From Clostridia bacterium (GTDB lineage: Bacteria; Bacillota; Clostridia; Oscillospirales; CAG-272), in assembly GCA_017621755.1 (NCBI GenBank), contig JAGASL010000025.1, forward strand, positions 1 through 64,000: 64,000 bases of DNA. The letters are read 5' to 3'. Shown piece by piece: positions 57,542-64,000 of this stretch; within the stretch, counting starts at the first letter, position 1, and every line of letters starts with the position of its first letter. Under the pieces are notes generated by a model. The model ran no database searches, was not told the origin of the DNA, and saw nothing but the letters and a program-made list of their open reading frames with translations. Position numbers and translations under genes: made by a program.

Positions 57542-57570
57542 ATTATACCCCTATCCACCCCAAAAATCAA
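57542..57570 (-). promoter_or_regulatory. Promoter of the dcw cluster
   Basis: On the minus strand TTGATT and TATAAT are separated by 17 bases, and the spacer itself holds GGGGTGGATAGGGG, resembling MraZ boxes. Confidence 0.75.
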
Positions 57571-57850
57571 GTGTTTTTCAAAATTTTTCAAAAAAATAGT
57601 GCACAAAATTTTGCGTCGATTTTTGGTATATATGCACAAAAAACCGAGAAAACAGATGGTGAAAGTACGCCAAAAAGCCCCAGTGGGGGGGAAAGTGGGG
57701 GAATTTGTTCTCAAAAACGGCCGTTTTTGACCGAGAGATAGCTGCCGCGTAAAAAAAGAGTTCAGACATGCAAAAAATAATCAACACGGCTATTCCTTTT
57801 TTGCGAAAATGTGGTATAATGAGATAAGAAAACGTGTGGGAGGCAAAGAG

Positions 57851-58186
57851 ATGTCTCTTTTCAAAAAGCTGTTCAAGCCCAAAAATCCCAATAGCCGCGC
57901 CTACCGTGAGGAGCGCGCGAGGGAGCTGCACGGTCAAGCCATTCGCTACGTGACCGAGCGGCATGATAACGTAGATGAGATCGTTGGCCGTGGCGGCTGC
58001 CTCGCTGTGCGAAACGGCGAGCTTCTTCTGCTCACCTCGGGTGATATTTTGCTTCGCGTACGGGTAGAGGAGCTGCAGGCCAGCTATCTGATGTCGGGTG
58101 ACGGGGTCGTTCTTACCGGCCCGAATATGGAAGAGGGCGGGCGTGAACGCTCGCTGATCGCCTATTTTGTATATTACAGGAAGTAA
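57851..58186 (+). CDS. Small hypothetical protein upstream of ispD
   Basis: 111 residues, not recognised. It begins MSLFKKLFKPKNPNSRAYREERARELHGQ, a basic, helical lead, followed by a beta-rich part with GGCLAVRNGELLLLTSGDILLRVRVEELQASYLMSGDGVVLTGPNMEEGG, which has the look of a small PH-like or swapped-hairpin beta domain. GGGAGGCAAAGAG precedes the ATG. A TATAAT lies at 57815-57820 without a clear -35. It is divergent from the dcw cluster and closely followed by ispD-ispF. Confidence 0.7.
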   Translation: MSLFKKLFKPKNPNSRAYREERARELHGQAIRYVTERHDNVDEIVGRGGCLAVRNGELLLLTSGDILLRVRVEELQASYLMSGDGVVLTGPNMEEGGRERSLIAYFVYYRK

Positions 58187-58188
58187 GC

Positions 58189-58953
58189 ATGAGTAAAACC
58201 TATCATATCTGCCGCGTTTTACGACTGATTAGTCGCAGAAAACGGCCGCGTACAACAGCCATTCTGCTTGCGGGGGGCGTTGGTAGCCGCATGCAGAGCG
58301 CAGGCGAGACCAAGCAGCTGATGCAGGTGTGCGGTCTGCCCCTTATCGTGCATGCCGCGCTGGCCTTTGAGCAATGCCCGTATATTGACGATATCGTGGT
58401 GGTTGCCCGGCGTGAGGAGCTGAAAACAGTGTATGACCTGATGGAGCAGCACGGCATTCGCAAGTGCCGCCGTGTAGTGCCGGGTGGGGAAACACGTCAG
58501 CTTTCCGCCATTGCCGGCTTTGAGGCCATTGATGGTGAAAAAACAAAATTCGTGGCGATCCACGATGCGGCACGCTGCCTGATCACACCCGGGCAGATTG
58601 CCGACGTGGTTGCTGCCGCGTATGCCGAGCGTGCCGCCGCGGCCGCCTGCCGCGTTTTTGATACGGTAAAAAGAGCAAACGCGGCCGGCTACGTGACCGA
58701 AACGGTAGACCGCGAAGCGCTCTGGCTGGCGCAAACGCCACAGGTGTTTGATGCTACGCTCTATCGGGCCGCTGCCTATACCGCCATGCAGGCGAAATTC
58801 GTGGCAACCGATGATATGATGCTGTGTGAGCGCATCGGTCAAACGGTCAAGCTGATCGATTGCGGTACCGATAATTTTAAGGTAACGACCCCCGGCGACC
58901 TGCTGCGTGCCGCAGCCGTGTTGCAGGGGCGCAGAAAGGATGGGCAGGCATGA
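58189..58953 (+). CDS. ispD: IspD, 2-C-methyl-D-erythritol 4-phosphate cytidylyltransferase
   Basis: 254 residues. It activates MEP with CTP in the non-mevalonate isoprenoid pathway, which supplies undecaprenyl phosphate for cell-wall synthesis. The nucleotide-binding [23 protein letters not shown] and the [14 protein letters not shown] motif are visible, with [28 protein letters not shown] near the end. A 20-residue basic N-terminal extension is unusual. AGGAAG precedes the start, two bases after the small gene, and ispF overlaps by four bases. Confidence 0.95.
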   Translation: MSKTYHICRVLRLISRRKRPRTTAILLAGGVGSRMQSAGETKQLMQVCGLPLIVHAALAFEQCPYIDDIVVVARREELKTVYDLMEQHGIRKCRRVVPGGETRQLSAIAGFEAIDGEKTKFVAIHDAARCLITPGQIADVVAAAYAERAAAAACRVFDTVKRANAAGYVTETVDREALWLAQTPQVFDATLYRAAAYTAMQAKFVATDDMMLCERIGQTVKLIDCGTDNFKVTTPGDLLRAAAVLQGRRKDGQA

Positions 58954-59426
58954 TGCGCATTGGCCATGGCTATGACGTGCACCGGCTGGTAGAGGGGCGC
59001 CCCTTGATCATAGGCGGTGTTGAGATCCCCTACGAGCGGGGGCTGCTTGGTCATTCAGATGCTGACGTGCTACTGCACGCCGTGATGGATGCGGTGCTGG
59101 GCGCCATGGGCGCGCCGGATATCGGCCACCTGTTTCCGGATAAGGATGAGCGGTATCGCGGTATCTCCAGCATGAAGCTGGCCGCTTGCGTGGGCGAGCG
59201 CATGCGCGAAGAGGGCTATGCCGTTGGAAATATCGATGTGACGGTGATCGCGCAGCGGCCTAAAATGGCACCCTATCTGGCAGAGATGAAGAAGAACGTT
59301 GCAAAGGCCCTTGGCTGTGACCTGTCGGCGGTGAATATCAAGGCCACCACCGAAGAGGGGCTTGGCTTTACCGGCACCGGCGAGGGGATTGCCGCGCATG
59401 CCGTTTGCTTGCTGGTTTCCTTGTAG
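58950..59426 (+). CDS. ispF: IspF, 2-C-methyl-D-erythritol 2,4-cyclodiphosphate synthase
   Basis: 158 residues. It forms the cyclodiphosphate in the same pathway, one step after the IspE kinase. Zinc ligands are the Asp and His of GHGYDVHRL and the second His in [21 protein letters not shown]; the C-terminal [25 protein letters not shown] closes the active site. The start shares ATGATG with the IspD stop. The trimeric enzyme's partner IspE is not in the window. Confidence 0.97.
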   Translation: MMRIGHGYDVHRLVEGRPLIIGGVEIPYERGLLGHSDADVLLHAVMDAVLGAMGAPDIGHLFPDKDERYRGISSMKLAACVGERMREEGYAVGNIDVTVIAQRPKMAPYLAEMKKNVAKALGCDLSAVNIKATTEEGLGFTGTGEGIAAHAVCLLVSL

Positions 59427-59434
59427 TAAAGAAA

Positions 59435-59461
59435 GGGTGCAGCGAGAGAATCGCTGCACCC
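59435..59461. repeat. Hairpin in the ispF-rpe gap
   Basis: Arms GGGTGCAGCGA and TCGCTGCACCC with a five-base loop. No T tract follows, so it is not a typical terminator. Nothing else recognisable lies between 59462 and 59640. Confidence 0.5.
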
Positions 59462-59649
59462 CTACGCCTATGCCCGGTGATGCTATCGTTCACGGCCTGT
59501 ATCTTTTTTCTCCCTTCGCCGGGCCGGGGCGGCATTGTCGCCTCTTTTACAGAATATGGTGTCCCGGCGCTTTTGGATAGTCGCTACACACCATCGGTAT
59601 TATGAAAATTTCGCTCAATTTGATTTTTATTTGAGAAAGGACCTTGATT

Positions 59650-60297
59650 ATGATCAAAATTTCTCCCTCTGTTCTCGCTTGTGATTTTTCTCGCCTGGCT
59701 GAGGAGGTGCAGGCTGTGCAGAACGCCGGCGCCGATTACATCCATCTGGATGTGATGGACGGTGTGTTCGTGCCTAACATCAGCTTTGGCTTTCCGGTGA
59801 TCGCCTCACTGAAAAAGCATTCCTCGATGGTTTTTGACGTGCATTTGATGATCACGAAGCCCGAGCGGTACGTTGACCGCTTTATCGATGCCGGTGCAGA
59901 CATTTTGACCATTCATGAGGAAAGCTGTGATTGCGTTGGTGAAACGCTGCAGGCCATTCGCGCACGTGGTGTGCGCGCCGCGCTGTGTGTCAATCCGCGC
60001 ACGCCAATCGAAAAGGTGTATCCGTATCTTGACCTTTGCGATATGGTTCTGGTGATGACGGTGGAGGCCGGCTACGGCGGGCAGAAGCTGATTCCCGAAA
60101 CGCTGGATAAGGTACGCGCCCTGTGCGCAGAGCGCGCCGCACGCTCTCTTTCGTTTGAGATCGAGGTAGATGGCGGCATCAATGCCGAGAATGCTGCTAC
60201 CGCCGTTGCCGCCGGTGCTGACGTGCTGGTGGCCGGTAGCGCCGTGTTCGGCGCCCCTGACCGTGCCGAGGCTGTTCGCCGCCTGCGCGGTGAGTAA
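59650..60297 (+). CDS. rpe: Ribulose-phosphate 3-epimerase
   Basis: 215 residues. It interconverts ribulose-5-phosphate and xylulose-5-phosphate in the pentose phosphate pathway. The ATG at 59650, eight bases after AAGGA, is preferred over a TTG at 59644 that is too near the site. Family motifs are ISPSVLACDFSRL, IHLDVMDGVFVPNISFGFPV, VHLMITKPERYVDRFIDAGAD, VMTVEAGYGGQKLIPETL and EVDGGINAENA. It is cytoplasmic and monocistronic. Confidence 0.97.
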   Translation: MIKISPSVLACDFSRLAEEVQAVQNAGADYIHLDVMDGVFVPNISFGFPVIASLKKHSSMVFDVHLMITKPERYVDRFIDAGADILTIHEESCDCVGETLQAIRARGVRAALCVNPRTPIEKVYPYLDLCDMVLVMTVEAGYGGQKLIPETLDKVRALCAERAARSLSFEIEVDGGINAENAATAVAAGADVLVAGSAVFGAPDRAEAVRRLRGE

Positions 60298-60303
60298 TAT
60301 GAC

Positions 60304-60345
60304 AATAAAAGAAGAAGCGACACACCGTGTCGCTTCTTCTTTTGT
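60304..60345. terminator. Bidirectional terminator between rpe and the membrane gene
   Basis: A stem of about 16 bp from AAAAGAAGAAGCGACAC and its complement, T-rich on both strands. Confidence 0.85.
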
Positions 60346-60347
60346 TT

Positions 60348-60971
60348 TTATTCGGTAACGGCAATTTTCAGCTGTATGCCGTGGCTTGTTTCAACCAATA
60401 CGGGGAAACCCACACATACCGTTTTCGCGTTGTCGCTATAAAAGGAAAAGGTGGTTTTCGTGATAAGTAACCGTCCGTCTTGTACCTTGAAGGCATAATC
60501 GTGATAGAAGCGGTGCGCCAAGGAATAGCTCTTTTGTGCGATGATATCGTGCACAAAGATGCGGTGATCTACGATGCCAGAGCCGACGCTTTGCGTTGTG
60601 CACAGCTCCGGAAAACCATCTCCGTTTAGATCGCATAGATAAGCGTTCATAAACGCGCCGCGTATGATTTCTTCATGAGTGCCGTTTTGCAGACGGATAA
60701 ACAGGCCATGCTCATTATCATATTGAAGGGTGACGAAGGGCTCTTGCGCTACCGTCATAGGTGGGACGCCCTCCGTCAAGCTGGGGCGCTTTTCAAACCA
60801 CGTTGTGATAGCAGGTGCCTGCCCGATTGTTTTTTCATCGTATGGCACCGTGTCATAGGATTGCCCTGTGATCCGGTGCAGGAGAACCAGCGAGAAAACG
60901 ATCATTGCAAGGGCGCATAGTGCCGCTATTGTGTGAGCGAGGCGGTCGTTTTTCCTTTTAATGCTATTCAA
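60348..60971 (-). CDS. Membrane-anchored protein with an FG-GAP-like segment
   Basis: 207 residues, not assigned to a named family. Translation probably begins at the TTG at 60971, seven bases after AAGGAG; the longer frame runs back into the kinase gene. One membrane helix lies at about residues 14-35. The outside part has YLCDLNGDGFPELCTTQSVGSGIVDHRIFVHD, an FG-GAP/VCBS-like turn also seen at the C-termini of some BlaR1-type sensor peptidases, and ends in a beta-rich region. It lies 19 bases downstream of the sensor kinase gene and could be an accessory sensor. Confidence 0.7.
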   Translation of the reverse strand: MNSIKRKNDRLAHTIAALCALAMIVFSLVLLHRITGQSYDTVPYDEKTIGQAPAITTWFEKRPSLTEGVPPMTVAQEPFVTLQYDNEHGLFIRLQNGTHEEIIRGAFMNAYLCDLNGDGFPELCTTQSVGSGIVDHRIFVHDIIAQKSYSLAHRFYHDYAFKVQDGRLLITKTTFSFYSDNAKTVCVGFPVLVETSHGIQLKIAVTE

Positions 60972-60990
60972 TAAGTATCTCCTTTGTCGT

Positions 60991-62442
60991 TTAATTTGCC
61001 CGCTTGATGGTAAAGGTGAAGGCGCAGAATTTGCCTTCCTCGCTTTCCACGCGGATGGTTTCGCCGCAGGCGTTGAGCATGGTCTTGACGATATACAGCC
61101 CAAGCCCCACACCGATCTTGTCTAAGCCGCGGCTCTTGTCGCTCTTGTAGAAGCGGTCGAATACGTAGGGAAGATCCTCGGCGGCAATGCCATTTCCTTC
61201 ATTATACACGGTGACCTGATATTTGCCGCGCTCGCCATGCGTGATCGAGATCCTCAGCAGGCCGCCCTCGTTCGAGAATTTGATGGCGTTTTCACAGATG
61301 TTATAAAAGATCTGATGAATGGCATCCTTGTCCGCCAGCACCGGCATCCGGTCCTCGTCTGTTTCAAATTCCACCTCCAGATGCTTGGCGTCGATCTTGC
61401 TTTCAAAGGAGATAAGAATAATTCTGGCCAGCTCACAAATATCAAACTCTGTCGGGTTGAATTGCCGCATACCGGCCTCCATGCGGGAGATGTCCAGCAG
61501 TTGGGAAACCAGGCGAGAGAGACGGTGCGTTTCGCTGGAAACGATCTGCAGATAGTATTCCTGCTTGTCGGGCGGAATGGCACCGCTGAGAATGCCGTCT
61601 ACGTACCCGGCAATGGTGGTCATCGGTGTGCGCAGATCGTGCGAAACGTTGGCAAGAAAGGTGGAGCGCAGGTTTTCGGATTTGGCAAGAGATTCGGCCA
61701 TGCTGTTAAAGGTCATTGAAAAGTCGGCGATCTCGTCACAGCCGGTTACCTGAATACGGGTGTTGAAGTTGCCGTTTGCAAATTCCTTGGCGGCCTGCCG
61801 CATCTCACGCAGCGGTGCAAGCATACGCTCGGTGATAAAGTAAACGGCGATCATCATCGCCAGCATGACCCACAGGTTTGCCAGCAAAATGCTCTTGTTC
61901 ATCACCGCCACCAGCGCATCGGCGCGCGCATCTGTCGAGCAGGCGAACACCGTGCCGATGGCGTTACTATTTTCATCCTTGATGATGCTGGCGCAAACCA
62001 GATGCGATTTTGCGAGCAGACCATTCAGTCGCCCGTAGGATTGATGGCCGCTGTTTTTGAGAACCTCGTCGATCAGCGAGGCAGGTAACTCGTTTAATTC
62101 CCCAATGCCATCGGTGCGGATGCAGCTAGCAAGAACCTTGCCGCTTGTGTCTGTGACGAGAAAGGAGATCTCTTCATCGTCATCTCGTGAGATCGCTTCC
62201 AAAACACCTTCAAGCGGGGCCTCCGCGCGGTTGGCGAACTCGGCAAACGAAAGGTCGGGGGCACTTTCGTATTCATCCTTGATCACGGCAGCGGCGATCT
62301 TAGAGATCAGGGTCACGTCATCTCGCCGCGCATCGGTGGCAAAATCGTCAATACTGACCGAGATGATAGAGGAGAGCATCAGAAAACTGACCAGCATGAT
62401 CACGGCTACGGCGGTGATGTGTTTTACAAACAAGCTTTTCAT
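60991..62442 (-). CDS. Sensor histidine kinase
   Basis: 483 residues from the ATG at 62442, eight bases after AAGG; upstream coding potential is antisense to gltX. Membrane helices at about 9-30 and 186-205 bracket an extracellular sensor domain. A HAMP linker follows, then the phosphoacceptor helix FLANVSHDLRTPMTTIAGY with His268, and an ATPase domain with NICENAIKFSNEGG (N box), YVFDRFYKSDKSRGLDKIGVGLGLYIV (F and G2 boxes). No response regulator gene is adjacent. A perfect promoter lies upstream. The downstream FG-GAP-like membrane gene is likely co-transcribed. Confidence 0.93.
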   Translation of the reverse strand: MKSLFVKHITAVAVIMLVSFLMLSSIISVSIDDFATDARRDDVTLISKIAAAVIKDEYESAPDLSFAEFANRAEAPLEGVLEAISRDDDEEISFLVTDTSGKVLASCIRTDGIGELNELPASLIDEVLKNSGHQSYGRLNGLLAKSHLVCASIIKDENSNAIGTVFACSTDARADALVAVMNKSILLANLWVMLAMMIAVYFITERMLAPLREMRQAAKEFANGNFNTRIQVTGCDEIADFSMTFNSMAESLAKSENLRSTFLANVSHDLRTPMTTIAGYVDGILSGAIPPDKQEYYLQIVSSETHRLSRLVSQLLDISRMEAGMRQFNPTEFDICELARIILISFESKIDAKHLEVEFETDEDRMPVLADKDAIHQIFYNICENAIKFSNEGGLLRISITHGERGKYQVTVYNEGNGIAAEDLPYVFDRFYKSDKSRGLDKIGVGLGLYIVKTMLNACGETIRVESEEGKFCAFTFTIKRAN

Positions 62443-62475
62443 AGGCATTTCCTTGTAGTTTTTGTTTCTAGCTTC

Positions 62476-62504
62476 ATTATACCGCATTTTTTTTAGCCTG
62501 TCAA
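62476..62504 (-). promoter_or_regulatory. Promoter of the sensor kinase
   Basis: On the minus strand TTGACA and TATAAT with a 17-base spacer. Confidence 0.85.
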
Positions 62505-62536
62505 ATAAATAATTGTGCCGAAAGTGTGAATTTCCG

Positions 62537-62565
62537 TTGACGAATGCTAAAAAACGTGCTATAAT
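62537..62565 (+). promoter_or_regulatory. Promoter of gltX
   Basis: TTGACG at 62537-62542 and TATAAT at 62560-62565 with a 17-base spacer; a short leader with no T-box elements follows. Confidence 0.8.
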
Positions 62566-62601
62566 TAATTGATAAAATATAAATGAAGGATGGTTTTTGC
62601 C

Positions 62602-64000
62602 GTGGAAAAGCAACCTGTTGTTACACGCTTTGCTCCTAGCCCGACCGGCTATATGCATATTGGTAACCTGCGCACTGCGCTTTACGCGTATCTCATTGCC
62701 CGCCATGATGGCGGCCGCTTTATCCTGCGTATTGAAGATACCGACCGTGAGCGCTTGGTAGAGGGCGCGACTGACGTGATCATGCGTACGCTGGCTGTGA
62801 CGGGGCTTTCTTATGACGAAGGGCCTATTGTAGGCGGTGAGCATGGGCCATATGTGCAGAGTGAGCGCAAGCCGATCTATATGGAATATGCCAAAAGGCT
62901 GATCGAGCTTGGCGCTGCCTACTACTGCTTCTGCACCAAGGAGCGGCTTGAGCAGCTGCATGAGGAAGATGCCACTGGCGGCTACGATCGCCATTGCCGC
63001 GATCTTTCGCCTGAGGAGGTCGAAAAGAATCTGGCAGCCGGCATTCCTTATGTAATTCGCCAGAAGATGCCGCTTGAGGGAACTACCTCGTACGTGGATG
63101 CCGTATTCGGTGAGGTGTCGGTAGAGAATAAGGAGCTGCAGGATCAGATCCTGATGAAGGCAGACGGTTATCCGACCTACAATTTTGCTCACGTGGTCGA
63201 TGACTATCTGATGGGTGTTACACATGTGGTACGTGGTAGTGAATACGTTACCTCTACGCCGAAATACGCACTGCTTTATGATGCCTTTGGTTGGCAGCGC
63301 CCGACCTACGTGCACTTGCCGCTTTTGATGGGCAAGAATGCAGACGGCTCTGTCTCTAAGCTTTCTAAGCGCCATGGCGCCGTTAGCTTTGAGGATCTGG
63401 TAAATGACGGCTTCCTGCCCGAGGCGATTATCAACTATATTGCCCTGCTTGGTTGGGGCCCGAAGGGTGAGAATGCAGAAGTAGAGTTCTTTACGCTGTC
63501 CGAGCTTGAAAAGGCCTTCTCGATCACCGGTGTCAACAAATCCCCCGCCGTTTTTGATTTTGATAAGCTGTGCTGGTTTAATGGTGAATACATTAAGAAG
63601 CTGGATTTTGCTACCTTTAAGGAGAAGGCAATGCCGTTCTTGCACGCTGCTTTTCCAGCAGAGGTTGATGTAGATGCTGTTCTGCGCCTGCTACAGGGGC
63701 GTGTGAGCAAGTTGACCGAGGTAGAAGGGAAGAGCCAGCTCTTCCGCGAGCTTTGCGAGTACGATAAAGCGCTGTTTGAAAATAAGAAAAACAAGGTCAC
63801 CGTTGAGAGTGCTGAGGCGCTTCTAAAGGCGGCTTTGCCTTGCCTGCAGGCGCTTGACTCCTGGGATAATGACACTCTGTATGCCGCCCTGCTGCAGCTT
63901 TCTGAGCAGCTTGGCTGTAAGAGTGGCGCCGTGCTGTGGTGTCTGCGTATTGCTGCCTCTGGCATGTCGGTAACGCCTGGTGGCGCGACCGAGATCATGG
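62602..64000 (+). CDS. gltX: Glutamyl-tRNA synthetase (3' end outside window)
   Basis: 466 codons are present and the frame is open at the window edge. GTG at 62602 is the likely start (EKQPVVTRFAPSPTGYMHIG), 11 bases after AAGGA; an in-frame ATG at 62590 directly abuts that site and is less likely. The class I signatures are YMHIGNLRTALY (HIGH form) and SVSKLSKRHG (KMSKS form). LRIEDTDRERLVEG, AADGYPTYNFAHVVDDYLMGVTHVVRG-type segment and the anticodon-binding C-terminal part are standard. It charges tRNA-Glu (and often tRNA-Gln in Firmicutes). Confidence 0.96.
   Translation, partial: MEKQPVVTRFAPSPTGYMHIGNLRTALYAYLIARHDGGRFILRIEDTDRERLVEGATDVIMRTLAVTGLSYDEGPIVGGEHGPYVQSERKPIYMEYAKRLIELGAAYYCFCTKERLEQLHEEDATGGYDRHCRDLSPEEVEKNLAAGIPYVIRQKMPLEGTTSYVDAVFGEVSVENKELQDQILMKADGYPTYNFAHVVDDYLMGVTHVVRGSEYVTSTPKYALLYDAFGWQRPTYVHLPLLMGKNADGSVSKLSKRHGAVSFEDLVNDGFLPEAIINYIALLGWGPKGENAEVEFFTLSELEKAFSITGVNKSPAVFDFDKLCWFNGEYIKKLDFATFKEKAMPFLHAAFPAEVDVDAVLRLLQGRVSKLTEVEGKSQLFRELCEYDKALFENKKNKVTVESAEALLKAALPCLQALDSWDNDTLYAALLQLSEQLGCKSGAVLWCLRIAASGMSVTPGGATEIM

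Noticed and set aside
62443-63645. An 884-residue reading frame on the minus strand reaching from the sensor kinase back to 63645.
   Set aside because: The upstream 400 residues are antisense to gltX, have no domain features, and contain the kinase promoter and ribosome site. The kinase begins at 62442.

Overview
The window looks like chromosomal DNA of an uncultured, probably gut-dwelling anaerobic Clostridia species (Oscillospirales or Christensenellales-like). The basis is the Firmicutes-type dcw cluster, strong AAGGAGG ribosome sites, sigma-A promoters with 17-bp spacers, a glmS ribozyme, TnpV/DUF6809 transposon genes, a two-gene minimal SUF system, luxS and many plant-glycan genes. This is inference from gene content; there is no 16S gene here. 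Most genes are GC-rich. A few low-GC genes (5514-5864, 12862-13578) next to small palindromic repeats look acquired.

Layout. 1-1971: the end of a VTC/DUF4956 pair, a decayed tnpV/DUF6809 pair, and a tRNA-Arg(CCG) wrapped in a long hairpin. 2073-15780: an accessory carbohydrate region with an MBL hydrolase and GH78 rhamnosidase, a GNAT-MIF-acyltransferase operon, a lipoprotein, an AraC regulator divergent from a GH5 enzyme and DMT transporter, a DUF362 protein, and a sugar epimerase with GH43. 15776-19975: minimal SUF genes (smsC-smsB), luxS-mtnN and a membrane protein. 20041-27151: the amino-sugar block (glmM, a left-handed beta-helix acyltransferase, ribozyme, glmS), the ylxM-ffh-rpsP-khpA operon and rpsT. 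27293-31132: GH28-like protein, MFS transporter and L-rhamnose isomerase.

31264-38663 is the most unusual part. A dedicated promoter drives a TerB-domain protein, a BrxD-like P-loop ATPase and a BrxHI-like Lhr helicase, all overlapping or tightly spaced, and continuing into a methyltransferase, hslO and a VanZ-like gene. The two middle proteins belong to families known from BREX type 2 phage defence, but none of the other BREX genes is present. I regard this trio as the best candidate for an under-described DNA-processing or defence system.

38685-45490: a BspA-type leucine-rich-repeat lipoprotein, a PPi-type phosphofructokinase, and a PfkB kinase / iron alcohol dehydrogenase / transaldolase operon of unknown substrate. 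45631-57570: the dcw cluster on the minus strand (mraZ, rsmH, ftsL, PBP, murE, murF, mraY, ftsW, murG, ftsZ), lacking murD, murC, ftsQ and ftsA and carrying an internal terminator. 57815-64000: a small unknown protein, ispD, ispF, rpe, an FG-GAP-like membrane protein, an orphan sensor kinase and the first 466 codons of gltX.

Together the carbohydrate genes suggest growth on pectin or rhamnogalacturonan-type glycans: GH78 releases rhamnose, RhaA isomerises it, and the GH28, GH43 and GH5 enzymes trim other linkages. No rhamnulose kinase or rhamnulose-1-phosphate aldolase of the classical families is present in the window.
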